Source: Sweltsa coloradensis (lineage: Eukaryota > Arthropoda > Insecta > Plecoptera > Chloroperlidae). Taken from it: DNA of 64,000 nucleotides. Under the pieces are notes generated by a model. The model saw nothing but the letters and a program-made list of their open reading frames with translations. It searched no databases and was not told where the DNA came from. Within the stretch, counting starts at the first letter, position 1. Each line of letters starts with the position of its first letter. A program made the translations under genes and the position numbers. Below are positions 26,089-38,683 of this stretch, piece after piece. The DNA is taken from assembly GCA_024449915.1 (NCBI GenBank), contig JAMZAV010000024.1:992001-1056000 (forward strand), written 5' to 3'.

Positions 26089-26390
26089 GGGTCGGGTCGT
26101 GTATTTGGGGACCGATTCGAATATCAAAAACAGATCCCCGATTTTCGGGAAACTAAAAAATATATTTTTGGGTGATGGTGGAGGTGCCGGTCCAGATATA
26201 TTTTTATTTATATCCTGTATACAAAATGCCATTCAATGAAAATCCTGACAACAAAACTAAATTGGGAGGAAAACTATAATGTGAGATTCTTCTCAAGAAA
26301 AGTGCATATCCATTCGAACATAACGCCCCTCTTTTCCCCTACCCGAGCCGAAAACCCGAAGCAGTTAAGTACTCGAATCCGACCCGACTG
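26089..26390 (+). mobile_element. Family B element (GTCGGGTCGGG ends), inserted in a minisatellite
   Basis: The left end GGGTCGGGTCGTG and right end CCGACCCGACTG are inverted. Inside: GGGGACCGATTCG, GGTGATGGTGGAGGTGCCGG, TACAAAATGCCATTCAATG, and AATGTGAGATTCTTC. The element interrupts a degenerate GAGTATC-type minisatellite that resumes immediately afterwards, which fixes the insertion boundaries to within a few tens of bases. No ORF. Confidence 0.65.
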
Positions 26391-26399
26391 TCAAAACTA

Positions 26400-26702
26400 G
26401 TCCTATCTGTAATATCGTAGAGTATCTGTAAGTATCGAAGAGTATTCTCCAGTATTGGAGAGTATATGGGGGTATCAAAGCATATCTTTGGATATCAGAT
26501 CGAGTATCTTTCAGCATCAGAGAGTATCTGTTGATATTGGAAAGTATTTTCCAGTTTAGAGAATATTTGTGATGTCGTAGATTATCTACATTTACTGAAG
26601 AGTATATGTAGGTTTCAGAGATACTCGGTGTGTATGAGTATCTTATAGTATTTGTGAGAATCGGAGAGTAAATGGGTGTCGGAGAGTTTCGGAAAGTTTC
26701 TT
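26400..26702 (+). repeat. Degenerate GAGTATC minisatellite, right half
   Basis: Resumes the same pattern (AATATCGTAGAGTATCTGTA, TATTGGAGAGTATATGGG and similar) to GGAGAGTTTCGG. The long minus-strand ORF over it (26365-26709, Tyr/Ser/Ile-rich) is a by-product of the repeat. Confidence 0.7.
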
Positions 26703-28500
26703 CCCCCAAAAAAACCCCTTTCCAAATTTGATCTCAATCCCATCCACCAATAATATATTTTTTTCTTTTGTCTGTGTAACAATGAGAATTTAAAGATTTT
26801 TCTCCTGTTTTGAAGACAAATCGGCCAAACGAAACTAACGATAAGTCAATAGCTGGAATGAGATGGTCCGTAGTTTACGACGTAATGCAGTTACCTTTCA
26901 AGGAGGAGCAGAAAGCAGACATTAGAGAGACAAAACATCGATTCTTGCAATGAATGTTGTCTTTGCACGAACATGGCGTAATTGTGATTTATGTGGAATT
27001 GCCAAAATAATAATATATTAATGCAGTATTTATAAATTATTGTGCAGGTGAGAGAAAAAATAACAAATAGGTTCGTCTGCCACATTGTGACTTTGTGCAA
27101 TATTTGCTCAAACAGGGTTAATTAATTGAACAAAAAAGAAATTGTAATTTAACTATCAAATAATTAATATGACTAGTTAAATCCCATTTCTAAACTTATA
27201 CTTAAACTTACCTTAAACCTACCTACTCATTACTCCTAATTCCCCCCCCCCCCCTCTATATAACACAATGTTAGCTGCTGTCGTCTCATCGTAGGCACGA
27301 GTGAAATAGATCTATAAAGTCTGTTTGTTAAGAACAATTCAGTTTAATTATCAACTAGCAAGTACACATAATGAAGCGCTTGACACACCGCGAGGCGATG
27401 GTTTTACAGCTTAATGACTTTCGTATTGTACTAGTGAAGTGAAGCGAATGTAGATTCGAGTATTCGCATTGGTGTAAATTTTTAATTTTCCACTTTCCTA
27501 CTAGATTATTCAAGGCCCTAGCACTCCAAAGCGGCCGTTCGCGGAAACTTATTGCGCGCAGAGTCGGAGGCCATTGCACTGTAATACTTACGTTTTCCTG
27601 GGCCTATATCTATAAACAGTCGTGAGGCAAATCCTACGCATTGCTCGAGTAGTCCACTGGGATAGCTGCCGCCATTCGAGGGGTCTATTCGCGTAACGAT
27701 ACAATATTGTTTTAGGTTAATTCTTCTATATACTTATTTCTTTCTTTAAACCAACCATATCAATTTATTCGAAAACTTTTAAAGGCAAGAACAGCCTAAT
27801 CCAAAACTTGGAAGTATTGGAGAAAAACTCACACCATGACATCATAAGGTTTTAATAGGCCGGACAAAATATTAGTTTTAACACGATAAGAGCTGAATTT
27901 TACACTTGTCATGACAACATTTAATACATAATCCAGAAATTCCAAAATTTAACTTTACCAGGGGCTGAACCCGGGAATGTAGATTTCGTTATTTCCGGAT
28001 GATTTTAAATATTATTAATTCTACCTACGGGATTGTTTCCCGACTGGTCAAATCGTATCAGATAGAGAAGTTTAACAACATTGACCAAGACAAATGAACG
28101 TTTTATCGTGGGAAATCTGCCTCAATCATTCATTAGTTTGCTTATTTACTTTTTTCTGTATGAAAATTATAAAGCAAGAATCAGTTGTATAATTTTTATT
28201 TGAAAGCTCATATTTGCTATAGTCTTGCTTATTCTTTCCGAGTAGAAACATTGATGATCACTGATCAGTATTCCGTGCACCATTATGTATATTGTAAAAA
28301 TAGCTATTTCAGCCATGAAATGATCGAACTCCGTCCACAATCGAATCAACGTTCATTCTGCAAGCAAGTCAGGCAAACAAATAAATTGTAGTCACGAAGT
28401 GTGCATTCTTTTATTCCGTGTTATTGTGTTCTTGCCTTCCCCGATGATTTTACAAAGGATGGAGATATCAGTTATCTCAGGAATAGACAATCGCTATATT
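26703..28500. other. No gene recognised; C13 tract
   Basis: C13 at 27242-27254. Minus-strand frame 27355-27579 has no recognisable motif. Confidence 0.4.
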
Positions 28501-29128
28501 GTACGATTCAATTAAATCATTCACAGTGTGGTCGATATCAACATCATCAGTGAACTTGGTTTCCGCGTACCCATTAAAAATACTCGCAATCGTGACCTTT
28601 TCAAAATACCTAAGTGTAGAAGAGATTTATATAAATACTCGTGCTTGATTAGGCTTCAGAGTACTTACAACTCAATATTGAGGAAAAACGAAGACATTGA
28701 CATTCACCACTTAGAATTAAACTGTTTAAAAACTACAATTAACAATATATTTAAGATAGGCTTAATTTGCAATCAAGTAAATGGTTAACAACTGCATAAC
28801 CCATGTTTTGACACACGCGCACATACACATACGCATAATCACATTCACATTCACACCGACACACACACACACACACACTTAACATTTCCAATCGCACTGC
28901 ACCCATACACTCACATCATACACCCACATTCACACGTCACAAACATAATCATATGTCAAGCAGTAAGTTTACAGGGCCTTTCACTTTCTTATTGTGTGAA
29001 CTGTATTTTATTATTTTGTACTACTTTTTTATATATTCCATTATGGTGATTTAGACTTAAGATATATTATATCACACTTGTGGGGTACAACCCTGTTGAT
29101 AATAAATAATAAATAATAATAATTCCAA
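28501..29128 (+). mobile_element. 3' end of a LINE (non-LTR retrotransposon), decayed
   Basis: An open frame of 86 codons (28528-28788) reads ISELGFRVPIKNTRNRDLFK, then IPKCRRDLYKYSCLIRLQ and STYNSILRK. This resembles the C-terminal region of LINE reverse transcriptase proteins, where a basic .R....L..P..R....K.SF.......WN.LP block precedes the stop. After the stop comes a non-coding stretch with CA-rich microsatellite (28801-28920), then GTGGGGTACAACCCTGTTGA and an AATAATAAATAATAAT tail ending near 29128. That tail is a typical LINE 3' end. Only the 3' part is present, as is usual after incomplete reverse transcription. Confidence 0.5.
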
Positions 29129-31349
29129 TTATTCCGAAACCATTGGAGACAAACCAAGGAAAACCAACATAATTTTCTTGAACCCACAAACCAAATCAAA
29201 CAGTCAATCAACCAAAACCAACCAACCACAGTTAATTGGAAATATAAGCCTCAAAGTAAGTATGAATATGCACAATGTCATATGTTATTAAACCAGTATA
29301 AAGCCTGTTTTGTATTCAACGTGGCGTCAAAAACCTACACATGTCATTGTGGTTAAATTTCAGACTGAAATATCTTTGAGGCTTTAGAGGTAATATCTAT
29401 TTGCAGTAAATATTTTATCTTTCCTCTTCTATCTTTAGAGCTCCTTGTCACTAATCTTCTTCTCCGGAACACATTTACAAGTTATGACAGTGGAATAATG
29501 GCTGCCGGCGTTGCTTGACACGTCGCATTAAATGAATGTAGTAACGCGGGAAGAAGGGAACGCCATAACCGAGCCTGGTTGAAACTCTACAACAGACTTT
29601 GTGGGTTGTATACTGGTGTGAGGTAACCGGTTGCCGCAATGAAAACGATCGTGCACATGTATATGATCCAATTTCGTTTATTATTTTCACACATTACCTT
29701 AAGTTACGATTTAATTTACCATTCTCACAACCACTTTAAATAGATTTTAGTTATTTCTAATACAATAATGAAACATAAATACATATATCGTCGTCGTCAT
29801 CTTCGTCGTCGTTGCCCTGAAAATACCTTTCTATTTATGTATCTAACATAAATAATATTCAGCTATGAAAACTGATTCACAAAGGAAATGGCGCCCCGTC
29901 GCCCTTCCAACCCCTTTACCTGGTTCCTGCGCAGGGTGCATGCCACCCATCCTAGACATCTCCTAGTTTGTCCCTTACTAACAATCGCTCAGTATTTCTG
30001 ACTTTGACTCTTTCCAAGAGAATGCGACGTGGACACCAACTCATGCCACACCCAAACTGTAGCAACCCCGTTTAAATAGGCGATTTAAACCAACTTGGTG
30101 CATGCATACCTCATGCTAAAGGTCCCCTCCGGGACATGTTTCTCTCCACCCTAGCTCCAGGCCCGTCGCATTAATACCCCTTCTAGTACCACAGACAAGG
30201 ATAATATTGCAATTACTATTCGGTGATGGTGGCAAAAAGCGTTTAACTTGGCACAATTCCATTGTTTTGTCTGAATTCAACACCGCACAACTTGAAAGCG
30301 TGAAGCGACTGTATTCTGTAATCGGATCTTATTAGTTGTTCCATAAAGGGAATACAGTTGTCGATAAAATAATGATATCTGATCAATAGTTTCTTTAATC
30401 GTGCGATTTCGCTGTTGCTATTTAAGTTTTAAAAAGTATATTTTTGACACAATAGAAGGTGTGTAACTCGAAATTTGGGATCACATCGTTGCATTTAGTC
30501 GTCTTATAGTTTTAACAATATCTTTAAGGAAACCATCTGTATTGATTATGTGCAAGGTAGGGTAAGTCAAATTGTGATGGATGAAGCAGCTGTCACAGGC
30601 TTATTATATAAATCGTTTTAATGAGCACATCAACTATGTCATTTCGTTTTCATTTCGTTAATGGTCCAGCCAAGTTTGTGAAACGGTGACTTCGACAACA
30701 TTTCGTGAACTCTGCACTTTAAAGGTCAATATCGTTTAGCATTTGACATGATTAGTCTAAATGAGCAGAGACAGTGGTTTTCCTACCAAATGTGTCCACG
30801 CCAGACTAAATCTGATAAAATGGCCTATTATTCTTACTCGGATCAATTTCCGGAGGGAGTTTTCCAGTGAACCAGATTCTAGCTTCATTATTGGGTCTGG
30901 CTCTTGTGCTTTACCCCGCAGGGAATAAGGGTTTAATATATGTCCGCGCAAGACGACTCTGGTGCTTTACACAAGACGCGTGACTCGTTGCGCTCGCGGG
31001 AGTCCCCGAGCTCGCGAGCTCGAGAAGAGAATTAATTGCGATGTTTTGTTGTCTTCTTTTCAAACAGACGTACTGCACGACATCTGACGTCTTCAAGCGA
31101 GATGTCATCAAACTGGACTGAATGAAGTAGATAGAACGTTATCGGGGTTATGAACACAGGTTAGGCGCGTACACTCTGATCGATTGTGAAGGGGGCGTAC
31201 CAAATCAAAGGTAGGCGATATGAAGAAGAACAGTAAGAGCTTCCACTGAGATTGATTGTGTTGGGTGATGACTGATGACGTTTGAAGACAACCACGGGTG
31301 TGGTACCCAAAATTGGGAGCAATATTTCCGTTATTCACCTTGCTTGCCT
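29129..31349. other. No gene recognised
   Basis: Two less AT-rich patches: 29880-30190 (CCCCTTTACCTGGTTCCTGC, CTCCTAGTTTGTCCC) and 30950-31110 with the CpG palindrome. No reading frame in either is convincing. Confidence 0.4.
31007..31022. repeat. 16 bp perfect CpG palindrome
   Basis: CGAGCTCGCGAGCTCG, in a locally GC-rich patch (CGTGACTCGTTGCGCTCGCG upstream) in otherwise AT-rich DNA. No gene is recognisable next to it. Confidence 0.9.
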
Positions 31350-31576
31350 CCGCGTTCTAGTATAATGGTGGAGGTGCCGGGTATGGAAAAGTTCAAGCTT
31401 TCTCTAACCCCCAGACACACCAAAATAATTCTGTATCATCCCTGTGAAAGTGTAATGTCTACATAAAGTCACTTATCAATCGAAGGTTGTGTTCGGTTTT
31501 TATCGTGACACGTGGCACGCAGAGACAGACGGACTAACAGAAAGTGGTAAATAACGGAGCTTCGCTCCTTTAAAGG
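31350..31576 (+). mobile_element. Family A MITE
   Basis: Core ATGGTGGAGGTGCCGGGTAT at 31364-31383, then a CCCCCAGACACACC block, CTGTATCATCCCTGTG, TGTTCGGTTTTTATCGTGAC, GACAGACGGACTAACAG, and right end GGAGCTTCGCTCC at 31556-31568. The left end is unclear. Confidence 0.6.
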
Positions 31577-32115
31577 TGCAAAATAATTCATAAAAAAGAA
31601 TGTATGAAAATGTATAGGCCTACTTGAGTCACATTTGCGCATGAGGCTAGAACGTAAAACATACGAATCTCACATAAATCCCTATTTTCATAACTATACA
31701 TGAATTCTAGTACTAATCACAATTAATCGTACTTGTTAACGATATTACTCTCAATGATTACATTAACATGTCATATCAATTTATAATCTTTTCGTTTTGT
31801 TGACCTGATTACTGTAGTGCACGATTATATTCTCCAAAATACGTTTCTTCCTCTTGGGATTTCTCGTCAGGGCAATAAATAAAATCCAAGTTTTCTATTG
31901 TTCTCTGCCTCTGAGACATTTTGTTGCTTTGTTTGGGGTACGAGTTAAACGGATTATCTTTACGCACATAATTCAAAACTAAGACTCTATTTTCTATACT
32001 GCGAATAAATATATTTTACTAAATCTGTCCAGTGGTAACTTATATAGCTGTGGATAGAATGTTCGAGGGGTCTTTTGACCGAGGATACCTTAGAATTCAC
32101 TTTGAGTCACGCTTT
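31577..32115. other. No feature recognised
   Basis: AT-rich; nothing seen. Confidence 0.4.
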
Positions 32116-32175
32116 CTGGTGGCTGGGATCAAACAGACGACCTCACGAACAGGCTCGCGTGCCGATGCCGTGACG
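32116..32175 (-). mobile_element. tRNA-like SINE head (minus)
   Basis: The minus strand reads CGGCACGCGAGCCTGTTCGT, GAGGTCGTCTGTTTGATCCC, AGCCACC: a tRNA-like anticodon-to-T-arm segment with a diverged B box. Confidence 0.35.
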
Positions 32176-32553
32176 TGACGTCACCCGCTATGAATAACAT
32201 ACACTCGACACAAAATAACACACCAGCCTATAAACAAGCACTGTTATACACTACGTGTGCCCCTCTCTGCGCCACACACGTATTCCCACGCTTCTTACCA
32301 GGTATAACATGCCACGTTCTTGTCCACTGATGCACGAATATTTCCAATCGTATTATTGTAAGCGGACGGTTGCGTTTTGTTTGACTGCGAGCTTGTCGAT
32401 GATTTGACTGGCGTGTTGGTCTCTCCATTCATGAAAGCTATCGTATCCATTCACTCACGAAGTGATCGTTTAATCCTGGAAGATGTATCTATTTTAATAA
32501 AAATTGTGATTTTAATTTGGATTGATGCTGTTTTGTTATTGTTTTTTCCTCAA

Positions 32554-33307
32554 CTAGGAAAACACTTAAGTCCCGCCGCGTTGTTGGATGAGCGTAATTG
32601 GTGCATTGAGCTGCCATGTGTTACGCGGATTTTCTGTTGTTCTGTGAAAAAATTAATACCTAGTGGAAATTTTTTTTAATAAAATTAAATAAAATAAAAA
32701 ATTAACTTAATTTTTTTAATAAATCGTAATTTTTAAAAAAAATCGTAAAATTGCAATTTTCATAAGAAATAATTATTTGATTGCGCACAAATTTAACACG
32801 AGTATATTAATTCATAAAATTAAGGTTCTGTGAAAAAATCATTAGAATAGGATAAAGCATGTAGGTGTTATAAGTCAAAGAATTGTTTTAAAAAAGAAAA
32901 AACCCGTAAAATTTCGATTTTCATGAGAAATAATTTTTCGATTACGCTCAAATTTCACACGAATATCTTAATTCATAAAATTAAGGTTCTGTGAAAATCA
33001 TTACAATCGGGTAAAGCGTGTAGGTGTTATAAGTCGAAGAAATTTAAAAAAAAATCGAAAAAAATCGTAAAATTGCGTTTTTTATAAGAAAAAATTTCCC
33101 GATTGCGCTCAAAAACGTGGCAGTTCTAAGTTCAGAGATTTCGAAGGCCTCCATTAAATTTCATCGCAATCGGAGTATCGGTTTAGCCGGAATCGTGTTA
33201 ACAAACACACAAAAATACAACAAAAAAAAGAAAAAAGAAGAAAAAAAAACTTTCCGGATTTTTTCCTCCGGTGTAGTGAAATGGAATCTTCGCTACGCTC
33301 ATCCAAT
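32554..33307 (+). mobile_element. Family D element, copy 1
   Basis: Begins CTAGGAAAACACTTAAGTCC and ends TCTTCGCTACGCTCATCCAA with T. It shares its right terminus and several internal blocks (AAGTTCAGAGATTTCGAAGG; AGCCGGAATCGTG; ACAAACACACAA) with family C, so C and D are branches of one superfamily. The middle is a roughly 165 bp unit repeated about 2.5 times, each with AATTCATAAAATTAAGGTTC and GTAGGTGTTATAAGTC. No ORF of note. Confidence 0.8.
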
Positions 33308-33610
33308 AAACTTTTAGTAATTACATTTTGTAAACATGCATGATTTCATGTTTTCTAAATTGGATCCATAATTTTGAATAACCGAAATACACCTTATTAA
33401 ACCTCGATCATGTTTTTCTGCCATGTAAATTGCAATGAGTTCTTGTGTTAAATTTACCTTTTTACATGACTCGTAATTTTCCTTCTACAAACTTATTATT
33501 TCATTACTAAATACTCATTTCAAATAATGGAATAAATTATGTCAACCTAGAATATCACTTGCCACATCAACACATGTAAAGTTCTCACTTATTTGTATTT
33601 CATTAATTCT

Positions 33611-33978
33611 GTTACATCGAGAATATCACTTAGATTTTCTTGTAAGGGGTTGTCGTATTGTCCCAACGTGTTACAGAAATCACGTGTATAAAGTGTAAAG
33701 TGGTTACATCGAGAATATCACTTAGATTTTCTTGTAAGGGGTTGTCGTATTGTCCCAACGTGTTACAGAAATCACGTGTATAAAGTGTAAAGTGGTTACA
33801 TCGAGAATATCACTTAGATTTTCTTGTAAGGGGTTGTCGTATTGTCCCAAGTGTTACAGAAATCACGTGTATAAAGTGTAAAGTGGTTACATCGAGAATA
33901 TCACTTAGATTTTCTTGTAAGGGGTTGTCGTATTGTCCCAACGTGTTACAGAAATCACGTGTATAAAGTGTAAAGTGG
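33611..33978 (+). repeat. 92 bp tandem repeat, 4 copies
   Basis: Starts at 33611, 33703, 33795, 33886 with GTTACATCGAGAATATCACT. Copy 3 lacks one C (AAGTGTT for AACGTGTT). A weak half copy (AACCTAGAATATCACTTGCC) lies upstream at about 33544. Confidence 0.95.
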
Positions 33979-34282
33979 TACTTTATATTATCACCACCGA
34001 TACCGATGTTTTGATATGACTGGAATAATATATCGGTAGCTTTTGCATTTATCTGCTCCAATGGCGATATGATTTCTATCAGATGGATGTGCAACATAAT
34101 TATGCAATCACTAATCAGACATGCAAGCTTTTATATTGTTGCGTATATTCTTTGGTATAGAGCCATGGGTTCATTCGTTCGTTCTACAGCAGATACATTG
34201 CTATTGATTTATATTTGTGTTTCGTGTGTGCATTGCATTGTCGAATATGTGGACACAAACAGAACCTCGTCCGTGCGATGAT

Positions 34283-34465
34283 AGCTTTTGGTGGAGGTGC
34301 CGGGTTTGAAAATATATTTTTAAAAGTAGGACAGCCATGTTCCCGAGGTACGATGTGAAACGCATGTCATAAGGAGGTCATGTTCGGTTTTCATCGTGAG
34401 ACGCGACACACGCACAGCCCGACGACGGACAGAAAAGTGATGCATAGGGCATCTTTGCTTCCTAA
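34283..34465 (+). mobile_element. Family A MITE
   Basis: Core TTGGTGGAGGTGCCGGGTTT, then ATGTTCGGTTTTCATCGTGA, CGACGGACAGAAAAGTGATG and a diverged right end ATCTTTGCTTCCTA. The left third of the element is absent. Confidence 0.6.
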
Positions 34466-34917
34466 TATCATTGATATTTGCTTGCAGTAAGGACAATAGT
34501 GTCTTGAATAATGAGCTTGTATTACATTAGTTATATAATGTATTCACAAAATGTAATCACGTAATCTTCTGTGGTAGTTATACGAATATGCCTGCTATTC
34601 CATATATATACGATATGTATAGGATTAGGAAGGAATCTATTTGTATGTATGTCCCGTATTATGGTACTGGTCCCTAATCACTTGTTATACTTCCTGGTCT
34701 CTTTATATCTAATCAATAATCACAATATCAATCGTATTGTGATAAGTTACACAATAGTTGCAGGATATGGAAAATTAAAATAATAACAGTTTTGCAATTT
34801 TATCATAGTTCCTATCAATATCATTACTTGATCAAGGATTTTTTTAAATCCTGATTTGACGAGGGATACAAAATACACCATGTATAATATAATCTCAGAA
34901 CAACAAGAAAGAGTTGG

Positions 34918-35165
34918 GTAAATGCATTTATTTATTTATTGAATCCATGGACATGTACATGGTACACATATCGGATATACATACATATGCCTAACCGTTA
35001 CATATCACAAATAACAACTAACAGATAACAAATACAAATTCAAAAGAATACAATAACAATTATAAATTTCAATATGGTAAAACTCTTAAGTGGAGGGATT
35101 TAGGAATTCGTCTAGAGAATAAAAAGATTTTTCTAGCAAATACTTCTTAAGGTCAAACTACATAC
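34918..35165 (-). mobile_element. LINE 3' tail fragment (minus)
   Basis: On the minus strand this reads ATGTCCATGGATTCAATAAA and ends in (TAAA)n before 34918, a common 3' end for LINEs. The upstream part contains ATTCTCTAGACGAATTCCTA. No reverse transcriptase motif is visible. Confidence 0.35.
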
Positions 35166-36689
35166 AGTGATACAGTAAAAAGAATCAATTGCGTTCAGCA
35201 ATGTGAATATAGAGGCGTGTTTAGTTAGAATCAAATCGAGTGTGTTATTCTTACAACAGCACATACCATATACCACATCATCCCCACTTTATTATACCCT
35301 GTATTTGCACTTCCATGCATGCTCTACAACCACCATAAAGCTAATCTTGATTATTCAGCTGCTTCATGCCGTGTTGGTTTCTTTATACATGGTGACGTCA
35401 ATATACTTCATTTGCATTACTTGGATATTTTAATGATTAACTAATTTCATTATATTTACATTCATAATTTTTTAACAATTGTAGATTTACATTGACCCCA
35501 CACGATGTGGCGTTTTTACTTAGATTTCAGTTATTATTATTGTTGTATTCCTCACGAAAAGAGACTGTACTTGCAAATGTTCCTCATGACATTCACGAAC
35601 AGCATGTACAAGGCCATACGCGCAGGGTAGTTGAATGGTACGGAGACCGCGAGATTGAAAAACAACTGGCACCGGGAACGAGGTTTTCACACCATCCCTT
35701 CGTTTCGAGTGAGAAAAATCACAAACATCGCTGAAAATGTAGATGAGATTGTGACAGCATTAGATGAAATTTGGGGAATATAGGCCTGGGATTTAAGGAT
35801 AGACGGTAGAAATAAAGGATATTGATATTTTTGTGGGTTATCGTATTCAATGAACCAAAATGGTTTATTTTCATGAACACGGCATAGTAAAGTAGCTAAA
35901 CGTAGTTCGACGAAGCGGTTAAACGGTGCCCCCTACCCTCACCCATATTTTCAATCGCAGTCGTTTTGGTGACATTTGTAAGCATATTTTTAGTAACTAA
36001 ATTAACAAATGTAATGTTACTTTGGTCAAATGATGATCGAAAATGTATTAAATTTACATTTTTTTAACCAGCCGTTCACATTTTGTAATGACGGTGAAGG
36101 CTCTTTTTTAAATACATTGGGGTTGTGTGCGGGTAAATGTAAAAACTCCATCTTTAAACTTTAAAAAAAACACCCCGTTGCTAATATCGATTAAACGAAA
36201 AAATATATATAAATAACAGCACAAACTCTCTACCACCATACTGCAGCATTTTTACAACTTCATAGATTACCCTCTTGCCGCCACGTCTAATCTGGTCAGT
36301 AATGAGTTTCCCAGCGCCATGGTAGGTATGTGCCATGTATTATGCATGCCCTGTACTCCCCACGCATAGACCATGCCCTGTGGGAATCTAACATGGCACG
36401 CAATCACGGTATAATGTATAGCCACGTGCCCTGCAACAGATTAGCAACTATTATTCTATTTTAAAACTAAACCATAAACTCGTTACTTGGTAAAACTTAA
36501 CGATTAACTATAAAACGATTCTGTTATAGTAGTTTTCACCAAATTTTTCATTTAAAAATATATTTGTTGGTCTACGTGTTTTGTAACGAATGGTTTAGAA
36601 ACTAACCCAAACCTTATGCGATATCGATGCTCTTGTTATTACAAAGAATTAATGTTGGCTAGGCCTGTTTGAATTAGTACGGGTACGGT
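35166..36689. other. No gene recognised
   Basis: Includes a frame at 35492-35734 with a hydrophilic second half (HDIHEQHVQGHTRRVVEWYG) of protein-like composition but no family I recognise; it may be decayed mobile-element coding sequence. 36300-36440 has several GTGCCATGT / ACATGGCAC inverted words. Confidence 0.35.
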
Positions 36690-36945
36690 ATCAGACAAAT
36701 AATAGAGCACAGCCTACCATTGTGTATGAAATACATTTTCAACGTTAAACTGTATTTGGTGGAGGCGCCGGTTCCAAAGATTTCCCGCTTTGAGTGGGTT
36801 TATCCCGCCCGCCTTACCACAGAGTCACCTAGACATTCTGTATTATCTTGGTTGAAGGGGTTGAACGGAGGTCATGTTCGGTGCTCATCGTGAGACGTGA
36901 CACGCACGTATGGACTGATGCCGGACAGAAAAGTGCGTCCTCATA
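36690..36945 (+). mobile_element. Family A MITE
   Basis: Left part AGAGCACAGCCTACCATTGT, core TTGGTGGAGGCGCCGGTTCC, AGAGTCACCTAGACATTCTG, ATGTTCGGTGCTCATCGTGA, GACGTGACACGCACG, CCGGACAGAAAAGTG. The ends have lost the GCTTCGCTCC palindrome. Confidence 0.6.
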
Positions 36946-37775
36946 ACCCAATTCATTCAAAGTTTATTCTTGAGAATAGTAACACGAATTTATGTTTTTA
37001 CGTCTAAGGGATTTTCCTTGTTGGTTCGAGTTGATGTTCTCCCATGTATAGTGAGCAACATAAGAGGGTGAAATCGTGTATCTGTTAGTTGTCTTGCTAT
37101 GCACTGTCTCAGCTCTGCTCAGCATTGGAGTTAGAGTGGTTCGTCAGGAATAACTTTACAGTTAAATAAGATTAAAAGCCAGAACACCGTGAGCTTAAGC
37201 TTACGCAGAGCACGTTGAATAATCTACGGCGGGATATTGTATAATTAGGTCTTGTTGAATATCAAGATTCGCTACGGCAGTGTGTTGAAGTGCACATTTC
37301 AGTAGGATCGATGCATAGGCGGTCATCCAGTACGACGCATCTGTTGCACAGACAACACCTGTTGTGCTAGCTAATAAGCTAAATCAAATGTACATCCTGA
37401 AATATTACATCACCCGAGATTAAAGGAGGTTCAACAATTCTAAGTGTGAAGAAGTGAAATCAACAATTACTTGCGAATGATTACAAATGCGAATGTCTTT
37501 ATAAGTAATATATTTATCTTCGCTTACCTAATCGTTCAGTTTACAAAAAAACCGATAGTTGGATTCGGGAAAGACATGAGTTGTTTTGAAGTTATTACTG
37601 TTTCGCCTAAAAATGGTATCAACATATTAATTTGAACCCCTTTACCTCAAATATCAACTTTACAGCTTTGTAATACTCAATTTTGGATTAAGTACCACTT
37701 GTTTCACCACGCCCGCTAGTTTACGAGAATTTTAAATAGTAATGCTTGAAATTACTACTTAGCTTAAGTAATTCT

Positions 37776-37811
<36 letters not shown>

Positions 37812-38476
37812 ATACACAACTGGTTATAAAAATAAAAGGACTAGAGAGAATATTTATTACGTCCGCACCAAACACACTAAACAACGAAATAATTATTGAT
37901 GTGTGTTCTTATACAATGATAATGAGAGACATATAATTAAAATATTCAATTTTTTTTCCTTCAACTACCGGCTCCGCATACTTTGAAAGAGCTATTTAGA
38001 TGCTCAATAAAGTGTACTTTGATACATATTCGTCCTATTTCAAAAACTTATCTGTTTAATTATAAAACACAATTATTTTCCTGTAGCAATAACTCGAGGA
38101 AAAGTTTCTAGACTTATAAAGAAGCTTATACATAAACGACAATCTGTTAGACGAGTTTCTCGAACCCATTAAATGTTCAAAGTTTGCAAGTTAACTACTT
38201 TGGCAGTTGAGAAATTCATGCACATAGTATTCATACGCTTATAATAGATTGTCGTGATGGGTTATATCGAGTCCACAGAGCTTTGATCATAGAAGGTTGA
38301 CTTAGGGCCTACCCCTGAATAAACAACGCGTTTCTAAAAGATTATGAAATAATACGTGCCACCTTTTCCTAAATAATCGTTACGAGTATGTAATTAATAG
38401 CCAAGGTATGAAGTAGCCAAGTGAAACTTGAAGGAAATCTATGCGGGGTTTGACGGTGTTAATATCGATTCTGTGT
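36946..38476. other. No gene recognised; (AAAT)n run
   Basis: AT-rich apart from the microsatellite at 37777. Confidence 0.4.
37777..37813 (+). repeat. (AAAT)n microsatellite
   Basis: About nine AAAT units. Confidence 0.95.
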
Positions 38477-38683
38477 AGTTCTACCAAGGTCACAAACCGT
38501 ACAGGTTGAGTGATGTATGTAAAAAACAAGGACTGATACAACATGAGTTCTACCAAGGTCACAAACCGTACAGGTTGAGTGATGTATGTAAAAAACAAGG
38601 ACTGATACAACATGAGTTCTACCAAGGTCACAAACCGTACAGGTTGAGTGATGTATGTAAAAAACAAGGACTGATACAACATG
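38477..38683 (+). repeat. 69 bp tandem repeat, 3 copies
   Basis: Starts at 38477, 38546, 38615 with AGTTCTACCAAGGTCACAAA. The unit is 23 codons long and stop-free in three of six frames, so open frames appear on both strands (for example 38506-38730 plus). No flanking coding sequence supports a protein. Confidence 0.95.

Noticed and set aside
26365..26709. 114-codon minus-strand frame rich in Tyr, Ser, Ile
   Set aside because: Reads across the GAGTATC minisatellite; composition follows the repeat.
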